Shown here: positions 25,917 to 34,560 of the stretch, piece after piece
How the letters are laid out: each line of letters begins with the position of its first letter
Numbering within the stretch: position 1 is the first letter of the stretch
Origin: an uncultured Dialister sp.
GTDB taxonomy: Bacteria > Bacillota > Negativicutes > Veillonellales > Dialisteraceae
Assembly (NCBI GenBank): GCA_900541485.1
Contig: UQJW01000003.1
Coordinates: 123,452-187,451, forward strand
DNA: 64,000 bases
Reading direction: 5' to 3'
Made by a program: the position numbers and the translations under genes
Notes under the pieces: model-generated
What the model saw: the letters and a program-made list of their open reading frames with translations, nothing else
Databases searched by the model: none
Told to the model about the DNA's origin: nothing

Positions 25917-25942
25917 GAAAAATCATCTAAATGAGGGAGCTT

Positions 25943-27313
25943 ATGAAAAACGAAGAAACTGCGGTCCGTATGAATGAAATCCGCAGGATAGAAATCAATG
26001 ACCTCGGTGTCCACGGAGAAGGAATCGGCCGTGTAGACGGATTTACCGTTTTTGTGCCGGACGCACTTCCTTCTGAAATCGTTAAAGCAGAAATCACGGT
26101 CGTCAAAAAATCCTACGCCAAAGGAAAGCTGTTGGAAATAGAAAAAACATCACCATACAGGACACAGCCGTCCTGCCCGGTGTATGAAAACTGCGGCGGT
26201 TGTCAGATTTCCCACCTCACCTATGAAGGACAACTTGACGTAAAATACCGCCGTGTCCGGAGCGTGATAGAAAGGATTGCCAAAGAAGAGGGAGAACTTG
26301 TCCTGCCCGTTCTTCCGGCGGCACACCCGTTTCACTACCGGAATAAAATGGCTGTCCCTGCAGGCATGGTAAACGGCGTTCCTGCCCTGGGCTACTACAA
26401 ACAGGGAAGCCACGAAGTCATTCCCGTGAGCACCTGCGAAATACAGGAAGAAGAAAACAACCGTCTTCTCCAATGGGCAGAAACATTTATACAGAAACAC
26501 CGTATTTCTTTATATAACGAAAAAACAAAAAAAGGAAGTATCCGCCATATCATGGGACGGGTGGGAAATGGCGGGAAAGTCATGGCTGTCATCGTCACCG
26601 CGACAGAAGAACTGCCGGAAGAAAAAGAATGGATACGGGATATACAAAAAGAACTCCCCTTTGTCACCTCTCTCTACCACAATATACAGTCTCGCCCGGG
26701 GAACGTGATACTGGGAAAGAAAATCCGCCTCCTTTGGGGACGGGAAACACTCACCGCCTCCCTCGGCGGACTGGCATTTGAAGTATCACCCTACTCCTTC
26801 TTCCAAGTGCACAAAGAACAGGCGGAAAAACTGTACGAAACCGCCCTCGCTTATGCAAACCTCACAGGAAAAGAAACGGTCATCGACGCCTACTGCGGAA
26901 CGGGGACCATTTCCCTTTGCCTTGCGAAAAAAGCAAAAAAAGTAATCGGTATAGAAATCGTAAAACCGGCGGTCGAAGACGCCATAAAAAATGCAAAAAC
27001 AAACCATATAGAAAATGTGGAATTTCACGCCGCCGATGCAGGAAAACTGATGCCCGAACTGTACAAAAACGGACTCAAACCCGACGTAATCGTCATGGAT
27101 CCCGTAAGAGCAGGCTGCACAGAAAACGTACTGAAAGCCGCCGCCGCCATGAATCCCAAAAGAATCGTATACGTCTCCTGCAATCCCGCCACCTTCGCAA
27201 GAGATGCGGCCATTCTGAAACAAGAAGGTTACAGAATCCGGAAAGTACAGCCGGTAGACATGTTCCCCCAGACCATGCATGTGGAGACTATAGCGTTGAT
27301 ACAAAAGATGTAA
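25943..27313 (+). CDS. rlmD: 23S rRNA (uracil-C5)-methyltransferase RlmD/RumA family
   Basis: 456 residues. An N-terminal TRAM domain (about 8-65, GVHGEGIGRVDGFTVFVPDA) is followed by the [4Fe-4S]-ligating CPVYENCGGCQISH, and the SAM-dependent C-terminal domain shows VIDAYCGTGTISLCLAKKA, VIMDPVRAGC and the catalytic Cys in YVSCNPATFARD. It methylates uracil C5 in 23S rRNA. The ATG at 25943 is chosen for GAGGGAG just upstream. The 3' end (HVETIALIQKM) is known as an integration site for conjugative and mobilizable elements, and the foreign island begins right behind it. Confidence 0.93.
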   Translation: MKNEETAVRMNEIRRIEINDLGVHGEGIGRVDGFTVFVPDALPSEIVKAEITVVKKSYAKGKLLEIEKTSPYRTQPSCPVYENCGGCQISHLTYEGQLDVKYRRVRSVIERIAKEEGELVLPVLPAAHPFHYRNKMAVPAGMVNGVPALGYYKQGSHEVIPVSTCEIQEEENNRLLQWAETFIQKHRISLYNEKTKKGSIRHIMGRVGNGGKVMAVIVTATEELPEEKEWIRDIQKELPFVTSLYHNIQSRPGNVILGKKIRLLWGRETLTASLGGLAFEVSPYSFFQVHKEQAEKLYETALAYANLTGKETVIDAYCGTGTISLCLAKKAKKVIGIEIVKPAVEDAIKNAKTNHIENVEFHAADAGKLMPELYKNGLKPDVIVMDPVRAGCTENVLKAAAAMNPKRIVYVSCNPATFARDAAILKQEGYRIRKVQPVDMFPQTMHVETIALIQKM

Positions 27314-27438
27314 ATTTAGAAATCCTGCATTTTAAGCAGTTTTATAAGCATTTTGTATTTGATAAAGATGAAGAAGGATACGTCAAAAAGACTCAAAAAA
27401 ACTACATGGATGTAAGAGTAGTTTTGAGACTAGTATGA
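27285..27438 (+). pseudogene. Possible remnant coding sequence at the rlmD 3' junction
   Basis: In another frame overlapping the last rlmD codons, translation continues for about 50 codons with ordinary protein composition (TKDVNLEILHFKQFYKHFVF, then DKDEEGYVKKTQKNYMDVRV) before a stop at 27438. It has no start of its own and looks like the end of a gene whose 5' part was lost on integration. I cannot assign a family. The remainder of the 27314-27625 gap holds a terminator and the abiE promoter region. Confidence 0.3.
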
Positions 27439-27480
27439 GGAAATACAAAAAATAAGATAAACTCATTTTGTACTTTCTAC

Positions 27481-27510
27481 AAGAGTAGCTTAAAAGGCTG
27501 CTCTTTTTTT
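27481..27510 (+). terminator. Terminator at the left edge of the island
   Basis: AAGAGTAGC-N7-GCTGCTCTTTTTTT stem with one mismatch and T7 tail. Confidence 0.7.
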
Positions 27511-27625
27511 ATTGAAGGGAGTATGGATTCGTTACACCCTTTTCAAAATATAAAACTCTAATAGTCAACTTTACATATTCGCTTTTATAACATATAATAA
27601 AAGCGAATACGAGAGGAGGCGGAAT

Positions 27626-28213
27626 ATGAATACACTTAAAGAATATATACGAGAAAATTTAGTAATCACCAACAAAGAAGCAGAAGAACTTGGATATAGT
27701 AGGCATAATTTATCAGAATTAACAAAGAGTGGACAGTTAGAAAGATTAAGACCGGGACTATATCAATTAAAAGGAAAAGTTATAGACGATTTTGTTCTAA
27801 TATCATCAAATAGTAATCGAATTATATTTTCCCATCAAACAGCCTTATACCTCCATGACCTATCCGACAGGACACCAAATGTATTTCATATATCTGTACC
27901 CCAAGGCTACAATGCAAGCCATATCAAAAAGAGGTACGAAGATCTACAAGTTCACTATGTAAAAAAAGATTTATACGAACTAGGAAAGATAGAAATAAAG
28001 TCACCACAAGGCAATATTATCCTAGTTTACGATATAGATCGAACAATTTGCGACATCATAATCGACAGAGAAAAAATAGATAAACAGATTTTCACAGAAG
28101 CCTTAAAAAGACACTTTAAATCACCAAATAAAAATCTAAGAAGACTCATAAAATACAGTAGACTATTTAAAATAGAAGATGAAATTAGGAAATATATGGA
28201 GGTATTATCGTGA
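27626..28213 (+). CDS. abiEi: AbiEi-type antitoxin (type IV toxin-antitoxin)
   Basis: 195 residues. An N-terminal winged helix-turn-helix (LVITNKEAEELGYSRHNLSEL, ERLRPGLYQLKG) and the C-terminal AbiEi_4-like domain (IIFSHQTALYLHDLSDRTPN, FHISVPQGYNASHI, YDIDRTICDIIIDRE) identify the antitoxin/regulator of the AbiE phage-abortive system. It normally represses its own promoter and blocks the AbiEii nucleotidyltransferase. GGAGGCGG precedes the ATG. The stop overlaps the abiEii start (GTGA), as usual for the pair, but abiEii is broken here, so this gene is an antitoxin without a partner. Confidence 0.88.
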   Translation: MNTLKEYIRENLVITNKEAEELGYSRHNLSELTKSGQLERLRPGLYQLKGKVIDDFVLISSNSNRIIFSHQTALYLHDLSDRTPNVFHISVPQGYNASHIKKRYEDLQVHYVKKDLYELGKIEIKSPQGNIILVYDIDRTICDIIIDREKIDKQIFTEALKRHFKSPNKNLRRLIKYSRLFKIEDEIRKYMEVLS

Positions 28214-28281
28214 TTAATATCGAGAGCATAAAGGGCAAGATAAGAAGTCTGGCAGAGAAGAAAAATAGTATAAACATGTGA
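28210..28281 (+). pseudogene. abiEii: abiEii toxin, N-terminal remnant
   Basis: Starting at a GTG that overlaps the abiEi stop, 23 codons read VINIESIKGKIRSLAEKKNS and then INM before a TGA. This matches the beginning of AbiEii toxins. The frame ends where the AT-rich AraC-containing insert starts, right at a 10-bp repeat (AAAAATAGTA, 28261-28270) that recurs at 29267-29276. Confidence 0.75.
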
Positions 28282-28359
28282 TGCTATAATATTTGTATTA
28301 GCATTATCGGGTATAATTTAATAAATCCTTGTATAATTTAAATGAAAGGTGGTGGAAAT

Positions 28360-29208
28360 ATGGATATAATGAAATCATTTAACTTAGCAATTGACTATAT
28401 TGAAGATAACTTAACTGATGAACTTGATGAAAAAGAAATAACCCGGATAACGGGATATTCATTTCCAATGTTCTCAAGAATATTTTCAATCGTATCAGGA
28501 TATTCATTATCTGAATATATAAGGTTAAGAAAGATGACAAATGCTGCAATTGATTTAAAAAATTCAGATAAAAGAATTATAGATATCGCAATAAAATATG
28601 GTTATAATTCTCAAGATTCTTTTGCCTTAGCTTTCAAGAATTTTCATAAGCTAACTCCAGGACAAGTAAAAAGAGGAGAAAAGTATCAATATTTCCCAAG
28701 AATCTACTTTTCAATTTCAGTTCAAGGAGGAAATCAAATGGATATTAAGATTGAGAAAAAGAAAGCGTTTAAAGTAGCTGGTATTAAATCGGATGTAACT
28801 AAAAGTTCAAATTTCCCAAAAGTTTGGGATAGACTGGTTGAAAAAGTACCAAGAGAAAAATTTGAAGAGTTTGGGAATGGTCAAATCTTTGGCGTAGGAT
28901 ATGACTATATAATGGATGAAGAAGATTCATTTATTTATCTAGCTGGATTTGATTTAAAAGATGAAAGCAAAGCTAAAGAGTTAGGATTAGATATACTTAA
29001 TATTCCAGAAAAAGAATATGCTATTGTAAGCTTAAATGGCCCTATACCAAAATGCATTCATGAAGGTTGGAAATATATACTTTCATATTTCTTTCCAAAA
29101 GAAGGATATAGGCATGATGAAAGTCCCGACTTCGAAGTTTATGGAAAGGGAGATCCTAATTCAAAAGATTATCAAATGGAATTATGGGTTCCTATAGTAA
29201 AAGAATAA
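28360..29208 (+). CDS. AraC-type regulator with GyrI-like effector domain
   Basis: 282 residues. The N-terminus is a double helix-turn-helix AraC DNA-binding domain (about 8-105: AIDYIEDNLTDELDEKEITR, RIIDIAIKYGYNSQDSFALA, HKLTPGQVKRG). The C-terminal half (about 125-280) is a GyrI-like small-molecule-binding domain (DIKIEKKKAFKVAGIKSDV, EKEYAIVSLNGPI, FEVYGKGDP, ELWVPI). AAAGGTGGTGG fits the ATG at 28360. It is flanked by 10-bp direct repeats and sits inside the abiEii gene, replacing its catalytic middle. Effector and targets are unknown. Confidence 0.88.
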   Translation: MDIMKSFNLAIDYIEDNLTDELDEKEITRITGYSFPMFSRIFSIVSGYSLSEYIRLRKMTNAAIDLKNSDKRIIDIAIKYGYNSQDSFALAFKNFHKLTPGQVKRGEKYQYFPRIYFSISVQGGNQMDIKIEKKKAFKVAGIKSDVTKSSNFPKVWDRLVEKVPREKFEEFGNGQIFGVGYDYIMDEEDSFIYLAGFDLKDESKAKELGLDILNIPEKEYAIVSLNGPIPKCIHEGWKYILSYFFPKEGYRHDESPDFEVYGKGDPNSKDYQMELWVPIVKE

Positions 29209-29221
29209 TTTAAATTTGTTT

Positions 29222-29255
29222 AACGGCATCTATCAAATGGTAGGTGCTTTTTTGA
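29222..29255 (+). terminator. Terminator of the araC-like gene
   Basis: GGCATCTAT-N6-GTAGGTGCTTTTTT, imperfect stem with T6 tail, just after the stop. Confidence 0.55.
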
Positions 29256-29292
29256 TTGCTATTAGCAAAAATAGTAATGAGTAAAAAGTCCT

Positions 29293-29739
29293 ATGAAACT
29301 TGATCTAATAACAGGAGATGCAATAACACCAATAGAAATAGAATATACCTATCCATGCATATTTAGCCGAGAAGATATAAAAATAATGGCATATCCATTA
29401 GAAACAATTTTAGCTAAAAAATATGAAACCATAATTAGAAGAAATATAACAACCACACGAATGAGAGACTTTTACGACCTATACACCCTCTACAAACTAA
29501 AGAAAGATGAGATAGATTATGAAATTTTAAAAGAAGCAATAGAAAGAACTTCCAACAAAAGAGGAAGCTGGGAGATAATGCAAGACTATGAGGAAATAAT
29601 TGAAGATATAAAAGAAGATTCATACCTAAGATCCTTGTGGGAAGTATATCTCAGTGAAAATAAGTATATTGGAGATTTGAAGTTTGATAAGGTGCTTGGT
29701 GTAGTGACAATTATTTCAAATAGAATTTATGAAATGTAA
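29293..29739 (+). pseudogene. abiEii: abiEii toxin, C-terminal remnant
   Basis: 148 codons that correspond to the C-terminal half of AbiEii-type nucleotidyltransferase toxins: LDLITGDAITPIEIEYTYPC, IMAYPLETILAKKYETII and TTTRMRDFYDLYTLYKLKKD. The catalytic GS and DxD motifs, which belong in the missing stretch of roughly 110 residues, are absent from the locus. There is no convincing ribosome binding site, so it is probably not translated. Confidence 0.75.
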
Positions 29740-29744
29740 TTTAA

Positions 29745-29757
29745 CAGACACTGTCTG
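29745..29757. repeat. 13-bp perfect palindrome
   Basis: CAGACA-C-TGTCTG, a perfect inverted repeat, 6 bp after the abiEii remnant stop and about 170 bp before the Hachiman regulator. It could be an operator or a recombination site. Confidence 0.35.
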
Positions 29758-29790
29758 GCAAATCATAGACAAGAAAATATTAAGGATTAA

Positions 29791-29819
29791 AGAAGTGGAA
29801 TTATTCTGCTTCTTTTTTA
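29791..29819 (+). terminator. Terminator between abiE remnant and Hachiman operon
   Basis: GAAGTGGAAT-T-ATTCTGCTTC stem with a T6 tail. Confidence 0.65.
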
Positions 29820-29914
29820 CAATTCAAATATTACTTAAAAAGAGACTATTTTCGTTCTTTAAAAAACATTTAATGGTATAATACAATAAATATAATTTTT
29901 CTACGGAGGGTATA

Positions 29915-30124
29915 GTGAGAACTTTTAGTTATAAAAGATTGTTTAAAAAACTCATTGATTTAGATATGACAAATAACGAATTGATGGAAAAGGCAAAGGT
30001 GAGTAAAAGTACATTTTATAAAATGAAAAACGGGCAGAATGTAACTACGGATGTATTGCTTAGGATATGTAACACTTTGGATTGTGATATTGAAGAAATT
30101 ATGGAATGTATTGAAGTTAAATGA
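29915..30124 (+). CDS. Xre-family regulator of the Hachiman operon
   Basis: 69 residues: a single Cro/CI helix-turn-helix (LDMTNNELMEKAKVSKSTFY, TTDVLLRICNTLDCDIEEIM). It starts with GTG behind GGAGGG; a TATAAT lies about 35 bp upstream. The stop touches the hamA region, so it heads a three-gene operon with hamA and hamB. Small Xre proteins often control defence modules, so a repressor role for this operon is likely but inferred. Confidence 0.85.
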   Translation: MRTFSYKRLFKKLIDLDMTNNELMEKAKVSKSTFYKMKNGQNVTTDVLLRICNTLDCDIEEIMECIEVK

Positions 30125-30135
30125 TGGGAGAAAAA

Positions 30136-31032
30136 ATGAGTCATTGCCATACAAATAATATTATGATTAAAAATAATTTACATATTTACTATATAAGTTT
30201 TGATTTGCTAAATAACGGTTATGGTCAAGTTAAAGATAAATTTTATAATGAACTATTTGACGATATTCCTGCTTTCGCTTTTGGAACAGATGTCATGAAT
30301 CAGAAAATAAATCAAATTGGATTAGTGCCTACTGTGAGAGAGGCTATGAAGAAAATATATTCTATCAAGGAAATTCAAGAAGCTAGTAGAGAATATTTGG
30401 ATTCAAAATCTACAGAAGATAAATACATCAAAAGAGGTGAGTTTGGAGAATTGTTATTATACCATCTTTTACATGAGTATTTTGAAGCAGATGCATTAAT
30501 TTCCAAAATTTATTTCAAAGATAGTGCTGGAAGTGTAGCTCATGGTTTTGATGCAGTTCATGTAGATACTAATAGAAAAATTATATGGTTAGGAGAATCA
30601 AAATTATACAGAAATCCATCTACAGCAGTTACTGAGCTTGCTAATGATGTTATAAATCATTTTAATGTGAATTTTTTAGACAGTGAATTTCAAATTATTA
30701 CAAACAGAATACATGATTCTAAAATTGCTTGTGATGATTTCATTTTAAAATTGTTAGATCCTAATACGAAAACTCTTGATAAACTAGCAAATATTAATAT
30801 ATGTTTGTTTGCTGCGTTTGAGAGCGAAAGTTTAGTTAATTTTAATGAAGATGATTTTGAAGAAACACTAAAGGAAGAAGTAGAAAAATTAGATAAGAGA
30901 ATGGGTAGTTTGCTCAGTAAACATACATGGGCAAAGCATCTTAATGTTTATTTATTAACATTTCCTTTGGATAACAAGAGAGATTTCGTTGCTTCTCTTC
31001 ATCAAAAACTAAAAGGAGGTCAACAAATATGA
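30136..31032 (+). CDS. hamA: HamA, Hachiman defence nuclease subunit (DUF1837)
   Basis: 298 residues. The DUF1837 core is clear: KRGEFGELLLYHLLHEYF (about 99-116), VAHGFDAVHV with Asp139, and IWLGESKLYR with Glu154 and Lys156, together a PD-(D/E)xK nuclease signature. HamA is held inactive by the HamB helicase and degrades DNA once phage-induced damage is sensed. The ATG at 30136 follows GGGAG by 6 nt; the ATG at 30121, overlapping the xre stop, is the alternative and would add five residues. The stop overlaps hamB by 4 bp. Confidence 0.9.
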   Translation: MSHCHTNNIMIKNNLHIYYISFDLLNNGYGQVKDKFYNELFDDIPAFAFGTDVMNQKINQIGLVPTVREAMKKIYSIKEIQEASREYLDSKSTEDKYIKRGEFGELLLYHLLHEYFEADALISKIYFKDSAGSVAHGFDAVHVDTNRKIIWLGESKLYRNPSTAVTELANDVINHFNVNFLDSEFQIITNRIHDSKIACDDFILKLLDPNTKTLDKLANINICLFAAFESESLVNFNEDDFEETLKEEVEKLDKRMGSLLSKHTWAKHLNVYLLTFPLDNKRDFVASLHQKLKGGQQI

Positions 31033-33164
31033 AAGATAATATTGTTCTTAATGTTGATTCTTTCAAATTATTTGAATATAACTGGGCCTGTGCTAAATAT
31101 TATTCTTCTATTATAGATACATCTGAAGCAAGAGAATTTTTAATCAATATATTAGAGAACTGGGACCAGGTTAATGAGGCGATGAAGTCTATTTGGTTAG
31201 ATTTGATTGAAAGAGCTGGTTTTTATCCTTATTACATTGATAAGATTGGAAGTGTTGAAAATTATTCTCAATCTTTACAGTCGAGTATTCGTAGTTCGTT
31301 TTTTAAATCAGATGTTTTACATGGTGTGTATTTTCATGAGCAGCAAAAAGAAATTGAAAGAGCGGTTAGTTTGGGAAGAAATGTTGCAGTTAGTGCACCG
31401 ACAAGTTTTGGTAAAAGTCTTCTTATTGAAGAGTTCGTTGCAAGAAAAAAGTTTAATAACATTTTAATAATTCAACCTACGCTTGCATTGATTGATGAAA
31501 CACGAAAAAATATGCGCAGATATTCGGATTATTATAACATTGTTATTAACACTAAACAGAAAGCTACTGATAGAAATATATTTATTTTAACTGCGGAAAG
31601 AGTGCTTGAGTATGTAGATTTGCCTCGGATTGATTTTTTTATTGTTGATGAATTCTATAAGGTTAGCAATTTAAGAAATGATGATAGAATAGATGCCTTA
31701 AATATTGCTATAATGAAAATAATGAGTTATAAACCTCAAGCTTTGTTCTTAACTCCTTGTGTAAATTCACTTTCAGACAGATTTATTGATAGATATTCTG
31801 TTGATTTTTTTAAGACAGATTATTCATTAGTTAATACGAATATAATTGAAATCCGAAAAAATAATAAGCCACTAAAAAAAGATCAAAAGAAGAGGAAATT
31901 ATTTGAACTGCTCAAAGAGCTAAAAGAGCCTAGTATTGTGTATGTAAAATCTCCAAACGAAGCATATAAATTAGCTAGTGAGTATATAGATTATTTAAAT
32001 ACAACTCAATTGGTGAATGATAATTTACCGATATTCGAATGGATGGATGAAAATGTATCTGAACAATGGAATCTAAAAAAACTTATGAAGTATGGAATTG
32101 GAGCCCATAATGGAGCTTTACCTAGACATATAGTGTCTTCTGAAATAGATATGTTTAATAAAGGAATTTTATCCATTATGTTTGCAACTGTGTCACTAAT
32201 AGAAGGAGTGAATACAGTTGCAAAGAATATCTTAATATACAGTAAAAACAAGGGAAATAAAGTTATAGATTTTTTTGACTTTGCTAATATTAAAGGGAGA
32301 GCAGGCAGAATGGGAAAGTACTATACAGGAAATGTTTATTTATTTAATGAGGAGTTGCAGCCTGAAGAATTTTCCATTGATGTTCCTTTTGTTGATCAAA
32401 ATAACATATCAGATGAGATATTATTTAATATACCTGATGAGTTTGTTAAAGATAAGAGTAGAAAAGAACTTTTAGTATCAGAAATACCACATGATTTACA
32501 AATCATAATTAGAAATAATTTAATTTCAGTGGAAGGGCAGAAGAAATTGTACAACTACATTAAATTAAATCTTGATAATTTATCATATTTAAAATGGAAG
32601 AGAATTCCATCATATGAAGATTTGTGGAAGACACTCTATTTAGCATATAAATATTTAGGTGACAACAATAATGAAAAATTTGCAAAATCGAAAGCTATAA
32701 TAGCATTGGATATTGCTAATAAGTCATTAAAAGAAGCAATTTTTAAAAGAGAAGAATTTCTAAGAAAAAATGGGTCAAACACAAATCTTCATGAAAAAGC
32801 CATTGAAGATGTGTTAAAGTTTGTTAGAAATGATGCGAATTATAAAATTCCGAAGTTTCTTTCAGTGGTTGACTCAATTCAAAGATATACTTTTGAAAAG
32901 AATGGTAATAATGAACATGGGGACTATAGCATATTTAGTTCATTATTAGAGAATGGGAAAATAGGTGAAAATTTCAGATTTTTGATAGATTTTGGAGTGC
33001 CATCATCAGCCATAAAAAAAATAGAAGTTCAATTCAAAAAAGACAAAGAGATATATAATGATAACGTAGAAATAATACCATGGCTGAAAAATAATATTAG
33101 AGTTTTGAAAAATATATTGCTAGAATACGAGCATGATTTATTAAAAAGAGCTTTAAATTTTTAA
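31029..33164 (+). CDS. hamB: HamB, Hachiman superfamily 2 helicase
   Basis: 711 residues. Helicase motifs in order: Walker A SAPTSFGKS (122-130), motif Ia IIQPTLALIDE (about 148), motif II VDEFYK (206-211), GIGAHNGALPRHI (357-369, as in Ski2-like helicases), ATVSLIEGVN (386-395) and motif VI IKGRAGRMG (421-429). The remaining 280 residues are helical and specific to the family. HamB senses aberrant DNA and releases HamA. AAAGGAGG precedes the ATG; the gene overlaps hamA by 4 bp. All catalytic motifs are intact, so the system looks functional. Confidence 0.92.
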   Translation: MKDNIVLNVDSFKLFEYNWACAKYYSSIIDTSEAREFLINILENWDQVNEAMKSIWLDLIERAGFYPYYIDKIGSVENYSQSLQSSIRSSFFKSDVLHGVYFHEQQKEIERAVSLGRNVAVSAPTSFGKSLLIEEFVARKKFNNILIIQPTLALIDETRKNMRRYSDYYNIVINTKQKATDRNIFILTAERVLEYVDLPRIDFFIVDEFYKVSNLRNDDRIDALNIAIMKIMSYKPQALFLTPCVNSLSDRFIDRYSVDFFKTDYSLVNTNIIEIRKNNKPLKKDQKKRKLFELLKELKEPSIVYVKSPNEAYKLASEYIDYLNTTQLVNDNLPIFEWMDENVSEQWNLKKLMKYGIGAHNGALPRHIVSSEIDMFNKGILSIMFATVSLIEGVNTVAKNILIYSKNKGNKVIDFFDFANIKGRAGRMGKYYTGNVYLFNEELQPEEFSIDVPFVDQNNISDEILFNIPDEFVKDKSRKELLVSEIPHDLQIIIRNNLISVEGQKKLYNYIKLNLDNLSYLKWKRIPSYEDLWKTLYLAYKYLGDNNNEKFAKSKAIIALDIANKSLKEAIFKREEFLRKNGSNTNLHEKAIEDVLKFVRNDANYKIPKFLSVVDSIQRYTFEKNGNNEHGDYSIFSSLLENGKIGENFRFLIDFGVPSSAIKKIEVQFKKDKEIYNDNVEIIPWLKNNIRVLKNILLEYEHDLLKRALNF

Positions 33165-33224
33165 GCTTTGTTAAAGGCGCGGAGAGATTGTGAAAATACC
33201 TTGAAAAGAAATAAAATATAGATA

Positions 33225-34555
33225 CTATTTCATCATCTCCTTACCCATATAAATTCCGTAATTTTTTCGGATCTTGTAAAGCTTGTCCATAGTAGATTTT
33301 GTAGAAGAATACTCTTGCATGAGGGTATTCTTTTTTTCTTGCAATTTATCAAGTTTATATAAAATATCCTTTGAATCAGGTAGCTTTGAATAGGACTTTT
33401 TTAGTTTTGCAAGAGCTGTTTCGTAGCGTGTGATTTCAGCCTTATGCTCTTCAAAAAATGCCTTATGTGATTGATTTGCTTTATATTCTTTGTAGTAGGC
33501 TCGATACTTTTTAACAGTGTGAACTTGTTCCATCGTATCAGAAAGTAGCTGCATATCCTTGTCAATTTCTTTGATTTTATCTTGTAAGTTCTGTCTTTAT
33601 TCAGCACTTTTCCTGATGTATTCATCAAGTTGTTTAATGGAGTTAATGCCATGTTCTCTAATGAAAACAACTGACTCAGCCATTATATTTAAGTTATGTT
33701 TTGTTGCCAATATTCATAGCCTTTGCTCTCTTTTACTTTGGCATTGGTATTCATATTGATAATATTTCCGATTCGTTTTTTGACAGGTGGGGCTTTAATA
33801 GATTGATTTTCTGTAATACGCTCTCTTAATCTTTCTTCGGTATAATCCTCACCAATCGTCTTAACCCTTGTAAATCTCTGCTTATCTTTTGGCTTAAAGG
33901 CTATATGTTTTCCATGCTTTATTTCATAACCAAGTTCCGCCATCTTCTTTAGAAATTCTTCCCAATCTTTAGACTGTTTTATCAAACGATCAATGTCAAA
34001 TTGAAGTTTGCTTTTCCAAGAAGTACCTTTCTTAAATTGCTCATTTTCACACCATGACTTTCCATTTGTTTTGTACTTTCTCTTATAGCTCTCGTAGAAC
34101 TCATCAATCACAGATAGGTTGTTTTCTTTGCATAACTTATCGCTCTGATACCTGATTTGGTGGTAGCTTTTCTTGTTGGATTGATAACACTTGCCAGTTA
34201 CCATATTTACATTATTGAAGATGATATGATTGTGGATATGTCCTTTATCTATGTGGGTAGATAAGACATATTCGTACTCATCCTTTAATATCTTTTTACA
34301 AAGTTCAAGACCGATTTGATATGCTATTTCAGGACTTGCTTCTCCGGGTAAAAAAGATTGAATAAGGTGTCTTGCAAGAACAGTTCCGTTTGTGCAGGCA
34401 TCATTTCGTGTTCTTAAAAACAGGGTATGAGCAGTTTCCTGATGGCATTTATGAGTGCTTACTAAAATTTGCTCGTCTGTTTTTTCTCCATTAACAATAT
34501 ATGAAATGGCAAGATTAAGTGTTGATTTTATAGGATGTATTTTTGTAATAGCCAT
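33225..34555 (-). pseudogene. mob: Relaxase/mobilization nuclease, disrupted
   Basis: The first 288 codons (34555-33689) encode a relaxase domain with the metal-binding HIDKGHIHNHIIFNNVN and a plausible N-terminus (MAITKIHPIKSTLNLAISYI). The frame is lost at about 33707, where one G seems missing from TATTGG-CAAC; in the next frame it would read on as TKHNLNIMAESVVFIREHGI. That frame then meets a TAA at 33599-33597, after which the coiled-coil tail continues (33554-33225, MQLLSDTMEQVHTVKKYRAY). One frameshift plus one nonsense codon make it a pseudogene. The intact parent would have been about 440 residues. Confidence 0.85.
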
Positions 34556-34560
34556 AAGAT

